From Symsagittifera roscoffensis (Eukaryota; Xenacoelomorpha; Acoela; Convolutidae), in the NCBI RefSeq assembly GCF_963678635.1, contig NC_087062.1, positions 65,302,647 through 65,366,646 on the forward strand: a DNA stretch of 64,000 bases, written 5' to 3'. This document shows positions 19,467-28,523 of the stretch, one piece after another. The position numbers and the translations under genes were made by a program. Each line of letters begins with the position of its first letter. Positions within the stretch are counted from its first letter, which is position 1. Below the pieces are notes generated by a model. That model saw only the letters and a program-made list of their open reading frames with translations, was not told the DNA's origin and searched no databases.

Positions 19467-21194
19467 TTACCGGGTCCTATCTCGAACATCGGTGAGCGAC
19501 CGGGTGTTTAAGGGTCCAAAGGTATTGTCATGAGGCAATCCATTCAAGTCTACATATCGGAGTGAGGTCGAGGAGCTGAATTTCTCCTGCTCTGCTAGCA
19601 GCCAATCCACGCCCGGTATCCGATAAAGTCGCGACACTGTGGGACTTTCTCCGCCAGTCATTCTCATTGCGTCCTCCCGACACGTCAAGGTATTCATGTT
19701 CAATTTCGCCGACATGTCCGTCTTATATTGACCCCAATGACTAGGATCTGATCTATTCCAAAGCAGCCTGCTGCCTGATTCGATTCCCTCCGCTGGCACA
19801 GTACTTGTAGACGGTCCTGCTGTCGAAGCAGGATTTGTCGTGGCAGGCGAATCGTTCCTCCTAGACGCGGTCTGGGAGTTATTCCTGTTGTTCTGTTCCA
19901 CCGATCTGCCGAGTCGGCTTCCAATCGATTGCGGCCTGGGAGGAGGAGCAGTCCCTAGCCTGTCTCTCACGTTTGAGCTCGGAGCGACGGTTGCGGCTCC
20001 AACCGTCTCCGTTGCCAAGGGCCCTAGACGGTTGGCGAGGGATTCGGGCACGGTTGCCCTTATTCTACTCCCTCCGGTCGAATTGGTCCGAGCCAAAGAA
20101 CCGGTCGCCCTCGACTCTTGCTCCGCTTCCCTCAATTGCGTCTGAAACACATCATTAATCCAATGCCTCCCTCGTTGGGTATTGAAGTGCACTCCATCTT
20201 TAGTGAGCGCGATGTGGTCAGTCATGCGCAGCATATTTTCAAGATCCAGGTGTCGCAACTCGCCAGGGTTGTTTCTCACCAGACTGCGGGTCATTTCATT
20301 CCACCGCGTCACGTTGCTATTCATGAAATCTGCAGCTATGGTGCCCACCAAAGGATTTGGTGGTATCGTGCACAGGATCACGAGCTTGGGTCTGTACTTT
20401 TCTTTCAATTCGTTCAAGAGACACACCAATAGAGGTTCCCACTTGTTCTCCGGAGTCACGGGGGCTCTTGAGACGTCATTGGTCCCCAGCATTATTATTA
20501 ATGTATCCAAATGATCCTCGCTCTGGAACTCCATCATTTTGATGACCTGAGCCACTGAGGCTCCTCCAAAGGACAGAATGGTAGTCTGACCATAGACGAA
20601 GATCTCATTCAGATCTCTCACCAAACTGTCTCCAATGATCAAATGGCGACTCCCTGGGGGAATTACCTGGTCATTCGTGGCGGGGTTCCAGCTCATGTCA
20701 TTCAGGCAGGCTCGAGGATGCTCGGCTGGCACTTGCGTGAACTGATGACGTGCCATCAGATTCTTCCTGATGTCTACCACGCGAGACTTCTCAAAGACTC
20801 CACCAGGCGCAGAACACGCTATCGTGCGGGTTGTTCGCTCCGAGCTATTTGATGAATGATCACGACGTTGGGAAGGAACGATCCTAACCAGTGTCCGCTC
20901 AGTGCCTCTGTTGATCTCATCCATCGCGGCTCTGGCCACTTGGTTAAATGATTCCTGAAATTGGGGAGCTAGATAGGTGTCAGAAGGGTCTGGTATCGTG
21001 AACCTCTGACTCGAAGCAGACGGTCGTGTCTGCTGAGGAGCCTCGGGCCCCCTTGATGCACGCAAATCCAGAACCTCAGGTCCTCTCGATGCGCATAGCT
21101 CCTGCGCTGTTGTCCTGGGGCGTGTGTCGTTGGATCCCTCCGAGGATCTCATGCTCGCCAGGACTTCCGGTGACACTTGGCTCACCTTCGCCAT
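19467..21194 (-). CDS. SGNH/GDSL hydrolase domain protein (ORF2, element B)
   Basis: From ATG 21194 the frame runs 575 codons. The first ~190 residues are Ser/Arg-rich with duplicated CASRGPEV / RASRGPEA blocks. The SGNH domain follows: block I LIIGDSLVRDL, block II FGGAS, block III MLGTNDVS, block V DGVHFN. Ser, Gly, Asn and Asp-x-x-His are all present, and block III is the canonical GTND (A has GTNY). A Ser/Thr/Pro-rich linker follows, then the WGQYKTDM region. There is no signal peptide. It is in frame with the coiled-coil pieces upstream (TAG at 21213-21215 between), so it was once one larger protein. Confidence 0.8.
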   Translation of the reverse strand: MAKVSQVSPEVLASMRSSEGSNDTRPRTTAQELCASRGPEVLDLRASRGPEAPQQTRPSASSQRFTIPDPSDTYLAPQFQESFNQVARAAMDEINRGTERTLVRIVPSQRRDHSSNSSERTTRTIACSAPGGVFEKSRVVDIRKNLMARHQFTQVPAEHPRACLNDMSWNPATNDQVIPPGSRHLIIGDSLVRDLNEIFVYGQTTILSFGGASVAQVIKMMEFQSEDHLDTLIIMLGTNDVSRAPVTPENKWEPLLVCLLNELKEKYRPKLVILCTIPPNPLVGTIAADFMNSNVTRWNEMTRSLVRNNPGELRHLDLENMLRMTDHIALTKDGVHFNTQRGRHWINDVFQTQLREAEQESRATGSLARTNSTGGSRIRATVPESLANRLGPLATETVGAATVAPSSNVRDRLGTAPPPRPQSIGSRLGRSVEQNNRNNSQTASRRNDSPATTNPASTAGPSTSTVPAEGIESGSRLLWNRSDPSHWGQYKTDMSAKLNMNTLTCREDAMRMTGGESPTVSRLYRIPGVDWLLAEQEKFSSSTSLRYVDLNGLPHDNTFGPLNTRSLTDVRDRTR

Positions 21195-21212
21195 ATACAG
21201 CTCCTTCAGGTG

Positions 21213-21599
21213 CTATATTTCATCCTCCTTATAAGCCACCTGCAGATCTTCGTATTTCTTCTTCCATTCATCCCTCTCTCGAGCTATTGCCCTATACTCC
21301 TGGAGTTTGGCACACAGCTCGCTCTGATCTTTCTCCTTCTTTTCCAGCGTCTCGATTGTCTCTGACGTCTGGATCTCTATCTCGCTCACTCTCACTTTCT
21401 TCAAAGGAGGAGCAGCTGTAGGAGAGTCGACCGAATGTGACGGGCCTGGCCCATCACGTTGTCTCTTCGCTCCGATGAGTGGCTGCGCCGGTTGGACTGG
21501 TAAGGGCATCTCACCTAGCCGGTGGTCCCTCTGCTCACCTAGTCCTGGCTCACGAGCCAGGTCGTGGCCAGACATTTCTCCACGCCTCCATCTCATCAA
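21213..21599 (-). pseudogene. ORF2 coiled-coil fragment (element B)
   Basis: Bounded by in-frame TGA 21600-21602 and TAG 21213-21215. It includes the conserved HDLAREPGLGE segment (A: FDLARNPGLSN) and a charged coiled coil (ETIETLEKKEKDQ, RERDEWKKKYEDL). It continues the frame of both neighbours. Confidence 0.7.
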
Positions 21600-21836
21600 T
21601 CAGTTTCGACCTCTCTCGGCGGTCCCGGACTCACCGTAGGCCAACATCAACACGACTTCTGTAGGGCGATTCCCTCGACCCTCTCGTCCCAGTGCATTGA
21701 GGAGCGCGACCACAAACATCGCCAACCCCGGGTCTTCTCGTGTGAAATCACAATCGATCAGCCGCTGATAGGTCTCGTCTAGAGTCGCTCCTAGACTCGC
21801 TGAGAGGAAGTCCATGAGTTCGTTCGTGTCACCCAT
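21600..21836 (-). pseudogene. ORF2 N-terminal fragment (element B)
   Basis: ATG at 21836 begins a 78-codon frame matching the first ~80 residues of A's 3802-4683 frame (TPTLDELYRRL in A against GATLDETYQRL here; TEAVLMVGY against TEVVLMLAY). It ends at an in-frame TGA, after which homology continues. This marks the true start of ORF2 in the family. The domain is not recognised. Confidence 0.7.
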
Positions 21837-22274
21837 TTCTTATCGTGTTGATTCTTCTTGTCGTGTCGTGTAATTTCTTCGTTTGATTCAATGAATTCAA
21901 TAAACAATTTCTGATCAATCAAGATCTAAAAAACAATTTGCGACTTAAAACTGTCATTTTTAGATTGAACATCAATCAACTCTTTAAAACTCTCCATTGA
22001 AATTCTTTTTTCAATTCTGATTTAAAAATTTAGCACCAAGGTGGATCGTCCACCTTTACCTTTGTCAGAGTAGCATGAATGTGCGCTGTCACCTTGATGA
22101 CACAAACATAGAACATAACATATACACATAAACATCACACACCTATACTATCACATAAAAACATAATCCCTAATACTGTACCTAAAACCTAACCTAACCT
22201 AAAACTTGACTCTAATTCCTATCGAATAACTTAATAAAAACCACTTATCGCCGAGCGCAATTCTTAGCATATAC
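21837..22274 (-). other. Non-coding spacer between pol and ORF2 (element B)
   Basis: AT-rich, no ORF. It contains a short run of CCTAA units near 22190-22210 and ACATA-rich sequence. The spacer of C (41693-41972) has similar TAACATAACATAA strings, so the composition is a family trait. Confidence 0.6.
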
Positions 22275-25200
22275 TCAGATAGTATTTTTTATGTAAGTCT
22301 CTGAAAATATCACATGCACAAGAGCGTACAACTCTCTAGGGTGTAGCTTCCCTCTATTGGGATCATAAACTGGTAACGAGAGAGAGGTCACACCTCTCTC
22401 AACCAGGAAATCCCTAAGTCGAGTCAAGGCCAATACCAAGCTCTCCGGATTCACGTGTTGCCTATCAGTAGCTTTCGTAACCAAAAAACACAAATATTTC
22501 CCTGGTATCTGTGATGCAACAGGGGGCAACGCTATCATTCCTCCTACACCAGGCCTCTGTTTCCACAAAAACACGATATTCTTGTACTCTCTTTTAAAGT
22601 CGGCCGCTAGTGCTGTTTTGAAGCTTACGTCCGCCGTTATCGCTATGGCGCACGTACGTTCCGTGAGTATGAAATCGCTGTCCGTTATGACGATATTGTT
22701 CGAATAGTGGTTCGGTAGATCAAAATACGATTCAAAGATTCGTCCAAAAGGTGGTTTCTTAGCATTCTCGCCCTCTGTCTCTAGTTCTCCGGTTTCTCTT
22801 GCCGATTTCAATTTTTTTATCATGAGGTTTTCGGTGTGGGTGAGTCCTACCCCCACTCCCCGGACAAAAATATTCATCGACGTCCCCGTCAATCGCCCAA
22901 AGTCTAGGAGACCGAGGTTGGATTGTGGAACACGTAGAGGACCATCTGGGGCGACCCAGTTGGACTCGGTATTGTCATGACTGATGTATTTGACGCCGTC
23001 TCTATCGACGTCCTGAATCGTCAGGATCGTCTCTTTTGGATCTGTCGGCAGATCGTGGAGCCATTCGAGCACGCGCAAGTTTGTTAGTTCTTGCTCATGA
23101 GTCTGTTCCGCTTCTGGTTCGAACTCCACTTCCGGTTCTGATCGATCGTCGATCCAATCTTGATCCATATCGTTCACAAGGTCGATTTCTTCTAGCATCG
23201 CCACTTCGTCCAGTCCCACCAGCGAGTCTATGACATCACTCACTACTATCCTGTCTACAACGAAGTCCTCGCCATACGGATTGTATTTCTTCTGGTTTTT
23301 TCCTTTCTTACTTTGGCGTGTTTCCATGGTGAGAGGAAAGTCAGGCTGTATTCCTTTGTCAATTTCGGTTTGTTCCGGGCAATCCCAGTCTTCTTCGGCA
23401 TAGGGTAGAGTTTCATCGTCCACCTCTACTCGCTCAGTCAACTCGAGATCTAGTGGTAGATCGCAATCGTCCACCACCTCATTCCCGTCGTTCTTGTCGC
23501 GAGTACCCCTTTCATTCACTTCACAAGCAGGATCCACTATTAAATAATCTCCCTCTTGCATGTCCGCTGGGATGCACCAATCCTCTGACGAGGCATTGTG
23601 TGGTTTGATGTTCTCGTAATGAGCCGCTCTTCCAGTGCTCAGTCGATAAAAACGACCTCCTTGGTGCACCTCTGTTATCTGAAATGGACCACGCCATTTC
23701 TTTAATAGTTTCTTGGTTCCTTTTGGTGGAACCACTTCCTGGAACACCCAGACGTAATCGCCAACTGAGTAGGCTTTTGCATCGGCTGTCCTTTTATCAA
23801 ACCTCCTTTTTTGTCTAATTTGCGCCTGTTGCGTATTCCTCCTGCATAAGTCATTGAGGTCCTGTTGTCTTCTAATAACGTCCCGCACGTACGTTTGCGG
23901 TGCTGTCCTCTTCCCTTCATATTCAGGGTAGAAGAACATTAACGGGAGTGCTTTTTCGTGACCCGTCAGCATCATATGCGGACTTATTCCCGTGGTGGAA
24001 TGCTCCGTGCTGTTGTAAGCACCCATCACTTGCGGCAAGTGCTTGTCCCAGTCATCCATGTAGCGTGAGCAATAGACTCTCAACATGGATACCAGTGTGC
24101 GATTCTGCCTCTCGACTAGGCCATTCGTTTGCGGGTGATAAGTGGTCGAGTGGGCCTGCGCTACCTGCGACCTTTTCATTAACTCTTTCGTGAGATCACC
24201 TACGAATGCTTTGCCATTGTCCGATTGGAACGTGATGGGGCAGCCATGCCTTGCTATCCACACATTTATCAAATGATCGCATGTCTCTTCTGCCGATGCT
24301 GTTATGCACGGTGCTGCCTCCGCATACTTCGTAAAATGGTCGATCATTACCAGCACCTGATTATAGCCCGTTGCTGTCATACAGATTTTCTGATGATCAA
24401 TTTGCACCACTTCGTTGAAACCTGACGACTCTATTGACTGTAGGGGGAACCTTAGCTTCCTGGGATCCTTCGCTTGCTGACATGACAGGCATGCTGCGAT
24501 CCACTTCTCACAAGCCTTCTTCAATCCCGGCCATTCAAATCGTTTCTGTATCCTGTTATACACTTTGTCCACGCCTTGATGACCCATCTGATCATGTGAA
24601 CGAAAGAGCAATTCGGTCTGGTACAACTGTGGTAACACTATTGAATTGTATTTATAAAGGACCTTGTCCTCCTCCTTGCGCTTACAGGATACGATTCCGT
24701 CCTTATTCAGGTACAACAAGTCGTTTCGCTTCAGGTAGAATTGCTTCAGGATTTTGTAGCTGTCTTCTTCCAAGTCTCCCTTGTCAGGTGCTCCATTCTC
24801 AATCCATCTCTTGAGACTGCTCGTCATCCTATCATTTCGTTGAGCCCTTAGGAGATCCGACAGCCTGTACCTGGCTTTCAAATACGTCTTCACCACGTTC
24901 ATTTGCCCACTCATTATCTCCGGAGCATGAGCATCGTCCATCAACTTGACACACCATATCTTTTTCAAAGGCGTCGCTTCCTGCACAGATGGTTCCAGAT
25001 TGGTACGGACGACCGTACCATATGGCAGCAATCTGGTTGGGCGCTTCGAAACTGCTATCAGCTCGAGCTCGTCTGCGGCATTATCTACCACAGTGCCCTC
25101 TTCATCTGAGGTGTATCTGTCCCTGTCTGGATCCTGATGTGTTTCTCGGTCCAGCCCACGCTGCTTCCAGTCTACCAACAAGGAGTGGATTGCAATCTCT

Positions 25201-25793
25201 GACATATCGGAGTTGGAAGTTGTTTCAGACGTGTTGTCCCAGGACTGGGGTCCCGAGTCAACACTTGAGTCGACTGATCCTCCAACATCATATTCCAAGC
25301 TGTCTGAGATGTTTCTCGACTCCCCGGACAAAACTCTGTCCATCGGTTGCTTTGAACCCGACTCCCCGGACAAAATTCTGCCCCTAGGTGGTCTAGTCAA
25401 CCTCTCCCCGGACAAGTCGTCCTGCACGGGCTCAAAGGTGTCCGACTCCTCAGACGAGTCGTCCTTGACTGGCTCGAAGGTATCAGACTCCCCGGACATT
25501 GTCTCGTCCACGGACAAACAATCTGGGCTCGGCTCGTATTCCTCTTTTGCATCCGTGAAGTGCACTCTCCTCGTGAAGCTAGATTTCGACCTGATCCTGA
25601 CTTCCTCAGTAGTTTGGTTCTGGTTCAATGTTCCATTTTCAGTGAACGAAGTTCTCAACAAGACTTCTTTCGGCATCGAGGTCACCAGCTGGTTGACGAT
25701 CGACATGCAATCCCGTTCAACGCCTCGGCTGCGAATGGACACTGGCCTCTTCTCTGTTCTCTCGGTGACAGTCAACCGCTGCATGGTCTCCAT
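22275..25793 (-). CDS. Integrase plus macrodomain-like C-terminus (pol, element B)
   Basis: A 1,172-codon frame starting just after an in-frame TAG (25794-25796), which replaces a Trp codon of C. In order: an acidic linker with four LSGE/MSGE motifs spaced 42 nt apart (a fifth is degenerate), a conserved block RYRLSDLLRAQRNDRMTSS, the HHCC zinc domain (HDQMGH..CLSCQQ), the DDE core (QIDH, SDNG, VERQN), a GPF module (KKWRGPFQITEV), an acidic linker, then the macro-like domain (NIFVRGVGVGL; TDSDFIL; FKREY; GGMIALPP; KYLCFLVT; LSLPVYDPNRG). All catalytic integrase residues are present. This part alone looks intact, though the element is not. Confidence 0.85.
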   Translation of the reverse strand: METMQRLTVTERTEKRPVSIRSRGVERDCMSIVNQLVTSMPKEVLLRTSFTENGTLNQNQTTEEVRIRSKSSFTRRVHFTDAKEEYEPSPDCLSVDETMSGESDTFEPVKDDSSEESDTFEPVQDDLSGERLTRPPRGRILSGESGSKQPMDRVLSGESRNISDSLEYDVGGSVDSSVDSGPQSWDNTSETTSNSDMSEIAIHSLLVDWKQRGLDRETHQDPDRDRYTSDEEGTVVDNAADELELIAVSKRPTRLLPYGTVVRTNLEPSVQEATPLKKIWCVKLMDDAHAPEIMSGQMNVVKTYLKARYRLSDLLRAQRNDRMTSSLKRWIENGAPDKGDLEEDSYKILKQFYLKRNDLLYLNKDGIVSCKRKEEDKVLYKYNSIVLPQLYQTELLFRSHDQMGHQGVDKVYNRIQKRFEWPGLKKACEKWIAACLSCQQAKDPRKLRFPLQSIESSGFNEVVQIDHQKICMTATGYNQVLVMIDHFTKYAEAAPCITASAEETCDHLINVWIARHGCPITFQSDNGKAFVGDLTKELMKRSQVAQAHSTTYHPQTNGLVERQNRTLVSMLRVYCSRYMDDWDKHLPQVMGAYNSTEHSTTGISPHMMLTGHEKALPLMFFYPEYEGKRTAPQTYVRDVIRRQQDLNDLCRRNTQQAQIRQKRRFDKRTADAKAYSVGDYVWVFQEVVPPKGTKKLLKKWRGPFQITEVHQGGRFYRLSTGRAAHYENIKPHNASSEDWCIPADMQEGDYLIVDPACEVNERGTRDKNDGNEVVDDCDLPLDLELTERVEVDDETLPYAEEDWDCPEQTEIDKGIQPDFPLTMETRQSKKGKNQKKYNPYGEDFVVDRIVVSDVIDSLVGLDEVAMLEEIDLVNDMDQDWIDDRSEPEVEFEPEAEQTHEQELTNLRVLEWLHDLPTDPKETILTIQDVDRDGVKYISHDNTESNWVAPDGPLRVPQSNLGLLDFGRLTGTSMNIFVRGVGVGLTHTENLMIKKLKSARETGELETEGENAKKPPFGRIFESYFDLPNHYSNNIVITDSDFILTERTCAIAITADVSFKTALAADFKREYKNIVFLWKQRPGVGGMIALPPVASQIPGKYLCFLVTKATDRQHVNPESLVLALTRLRDFLVERGVTSLSLPVYDPNRGKLHPRELYALVHVIFSETYIKNTI
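22829..22868 (-). promoter_or_regulatory. Candidate central polypurine-tract-like element in pol (element B)
   Basis: On the coding strand the block begins ATATTTTTGTCCGGGGAGTG and runs on G-rich to ACCCACAC, coding for the NIFVRGVGVGLTHT region. It differs from A and C at one base in about 40, while flanking codons have diverged freely. It contains the decamer found next to C's 3' LTR. Confidence 0.5.
25320..25497 (-). repeat. 42-nt tandem array of LSGE codons with GTCCGGGGAG (element B)
   Basis: Coding-strand decamers start at 42-nt intervals (plus-strand positions 25320, 25362, 25404, a degenerate one at 25446, and 25488), encoding a 14-residue repeat centred on (L/M)SGE. Codon choice for Ser-Gly-Glu is the same in all four intact units. 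Confidence 0.85.
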
Positions 25794-28523
25794 CTATTCA
25801 CGATCATGCCTATCCACTTCCCTATCCAACAAGTCGCGGAGTTTTCCCATGACCTCCGGCGCCACGTTCACCGTCTTGTTCAATAAAGCGATGCTGTTTA
25901 TACCCAGCCTGGTCAGTTCTTGCTGTACCAAGTTGGATCGGACTAGCAGATCCAACGGAACGGGCTCGCCTCTGGCTAAAAGCTTTATCTCCGCGGCCGT
26001 CTCCACTGGAAGGTCAGGGTGTCCAGGTATAGGATGTCCTGATTTGTCTAACCACCTAGTAAGTGGCAGCTTGTCGTAGGTTTCTTTGTCCAGAAAGGAA
26101 AACCCGTCTTTGATCTCTGATTGGTTAGCTTGCTTCTCCTCGAGGCGCTCATAAAATTCTGTCTTTTTACTGAGGCTATCTGCGTTCTGGTTCTTGTCAC
26201 GGGTACGGTGCTCTATGATCATGTGGTATCCATCCAGGCGCACAATCCAACGACCAATATAGCTTTGGTCCATCGAATAGGTTTTCAGCCAGGCAAGGGC
26301 ACGATTATCCACACGTAACTTGAAGGGAGCACTCCCCAAGTAGGCCCTGTATTTTTCCACGAAAGTGATCACCGCAAACATCTCCGCTTTTGGTGCGCCG
26401 TACTTCATTTCAGTATCACTCATGACTTTACTCCCGTAGGCTATCGGACGAAGAACCGTTCTCCCGTTCCACTCCTGCTCCTGGTGAAGTGTGCCCAATA
26501 TCGCAACCACTGATGCATCCGTGTCCAGCACGAACATTCCCTTCTCCGTTCGCATGCCGAGGACCGGTGCCTCGCAAAGTTCACGTTTGATATTTACAAA
26601 TGAGACTTGTGCCTCATCAGTCCAGGTGTACTTTTTGCCCTTGTTTCTCATCAACCTCTGCATGGGGTATATTTTATCAGCATACCCCTTGATGAACTCT
26701 CGATAATAATTTGCGAATCCCAGAAAACTCATCAGCTGTGTGTCTGTTTTAGGTGCCTTCCAGGTCAGCACCGCTTCAACCGCTTCGGGATCTGGTCTCA
26801 CTCCATGTTTGTCAACCAGGCGGCCCAGATACTTTATGGAATCCCTGAGGATTTCACACTTAGAGGGTTTGCATTTCAGACCCGCCTGCTTCATGCAAGA
26901 AAACACCTCCTCCAACCTCTCTATGTGGTCTTCTAAGGTTGGTGTTGCAATCACGACATCATCGACATAACACATGATGAGATTCCCATATTTCTTAGTG
27001 ACGCTCGTGAGTGCCTGGGCAATCAGTCGCTGGAATGTGGCCGTCGCGTTGCACAATCCGAATGGCATCCTCTTCCACTGGAACAGTCCCAGCTCACACG
27101 CGAAACCTGTTTTCTCTCGATCTTGCTTTCTGAGTGGCACTTGCCAGAATGCGGAGCCCAAATCCAATGTCGTGAAGAACTTAGCGTCTCCCAGCTTGGA
27201 TAGGCTCTCATCGATGCGGGGAATCGGGTATGCGTCCTTTATAGTCACTGCGTTCAGATAACGGAAATCACAACAAAATCTGAGCTGTCCCCCTTTCTTT
27301 TTCGCCATGACCACGCCACAAGCCCATGGGGACTTCGACGGCTCGATCATGTCGTACTCCATTAACATCTCGATTTCCTTCCTACACGCTTCTGACTTGT
27401 TTGGGGTCATTCTTCTCGCCCCTTCCTTATGAGGTACCGAGCCCTCTTCTATCTCAATCTCGTGCTCTACAAAATTGCAACAACCTATGTCGGCCTTATG
27501 TTTCGAAAAAACGTCTGCGTTCCGATTTAGCACCGCCCTGAGCGAATCTAATTCCTTGTCTGATATTTTACCCTTCAGATGTTCTATCTCAGGTAGGACA
27601 GGCTTATTCGCTGCTAACTCTGCCTCCGTCGGCCTCTCAGGAAAGTTGGAACAACTAGACAGCCCATCATCTGTTTCCGACTTCATTGAAAACAATTTCC
27701 TAGAAGATTTCAATTCATTTACTCTTTTCATTATACATTCTTGGTTCGCATGCAATGGACATTTAGTGACATCAAACTTCTTCAAGTTCTCCACACTCAG
27801 AAAGTCTGTGTTCAGAGGCAAAGCGTAGCCAAGTTTCTTTCCCCTCTGTATTGTCACTGTTGTTGCTTCTGTGTTCAATAACACACTCACACACAGTCCG
27901 CTCTGAGTGAGTGAGAAGCTTCTTCCTAAAATAGCCGAGCTTTTACTGTTTGGATTTGGTACCAGACACACCTGTCTGTCATTGCTGAGTTCATTCAAGT
28001 TCCTCATCCTAAACGTCGCTACTACGGCTTGGTTCGGTTTTAATCTAACTTTTCGATCCAGAAAAATCGGCACCTTGGCCTGATTAATTAAGATCTTATT
28101 AAGGGGTCTTTTCTCATACTTTCTCTCAGGATCCTTGATCCTAATCAATCCGTCATTGAGATCGATCGTGACGTCAAAGTTGCGAACGAAATCCCTTCCT
28201 AGGATGAACTGGTCGGATTCGTCCAAACTCTCTACTACTAGGAAGCTCATCCAAAGATGTCTTCCTCCGAGCTGCAGTGAAATGATCGGGGTTCGTCCGG
28301 TGACATAGATCGCTCCCTGATTGGCAGCTGCCAACCTGATGTTTGTCGGTATGAGATCCGACCTTTCGAAACCCATGTCAGTCCAAGTTTTGACTGGCAT
28401 GACACTAACCACTGCTCCCGTGTCTAGCAGTCCCTTTACTGAAAGTTGTCTGCCTTGCACGTCCAGAACGTGTGCGGCCAGATCGGCCTCACAACCAATA
28501 TGCACCGCATCTTGTTCGAGCAT
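25794..28523 (-). CDS. Protease-reverse transcriptase-RNase H (pol, element B)
   Basis: A 909-codon frame from ATG 28523. The aspartic protease shows LLDTGAVVSVMP near residue 37. RT follows from about residue 365, with KKKGGQLRFCCDFRYLN, DLGSAFWQVPL, MPFGLCNATATFQRL and the catalytic MCYVDD. RNase H has DTDAS, an APKAEMFAV helix with Glu, and VDNRAL. It makes the double-stranded cDNA in cytoplasmic particles. In C it is fused in one frame with gag. Here a one-base change in an A-run (near 28530) shifts it out of the gag frame, and TAG 25794-25796 separates it from integrase. A natural frameshift cannot be excluded, but C's fusion argues for mutation. Confidence 0.93.
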   Translation of the reverse strand: MLEQDAVHIGCEADLAAHVLDVQGRQLSVKGLLDTGAVVSVMPVKTWTDMGFERSDLIPTNIRLAAANQGAIYVTGRTPIISLQLGGRHLWMSFLVVESLDESDQFILGRDFVRNFDVTIDLNDGLIRIKDPERKYEKRPLNKILINQAKVPIFLDRKVRLKPNQAVVATFRMRNLNELSNDRQVCLVPNPNSKSSAILGRSFSLTQSGLCVSVLLNTEATTVTIQRGKKLGYALPLNTDFLSVENLKKFDVTKCPLHANQECIMKRVNELKSSRKLFSMKSETDDGLSSCSNFPERPTEAELAANKPVLPEIEHLKGKISDKELDSLRAVLNRNADVFSKHKADIGCCNFVEHEIEIEEGSVPHKEGARRMTPNKSEACRKEIEMLMEYDMIEPSKSPWACGVVMAKKKGGQLRFCCDFRYLNAVTIKDAYPIPRIDESLSKLGDAKFFTTLDLGSAFWQVPLRKQDREKTGFACELGLFQWKRMPFGLCNATATFQRLIAQALTSVTKKYGNLIMCYVDDVVIATPTLEDHIERLEEVFSCMKQAGLKCKPSKCEILRDSIKYLGRLVDKHGVRPDPEAVEAVLTWKAPKTDTQLMSFLGFANYYREFIKGYADKIYPMQRLMRNKGKKYTWTDEAQVSFVNIKRELCEAPVLGMRTEKGMFVLDTDASVVAILGTLHQEQEWNGRTVLRPIAYGSKVMSDTEMKYGAPKAEMFAVITFVEKYRAYLGSAPFKLRVDNRALAWLKTYSMDQSYIGRWIVRLDGYHMIIEHRTRDKNQNADSLSKKTEFYERLEEKQANQSEIKDGFSFLDKETYDKLPLTRWLDKSGHPIPGHPDLPVETAAEIKLLARGEPVPLDLLVRSNLVQQELTRLGINSIALLNKTVNVAPEVMGKLRDLLDREVDRHDRE

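Noticed and set aside
22185-22210. CCTAACCTAACCTAA string resembling an arthropod telomere repeat (TTAGG)
   Set aside because: Only three units, inside the pol-ORF2 spacer of element B where the whole spacer is ACATA/CCTAA-rich; not a telomere or internal telomeric array.
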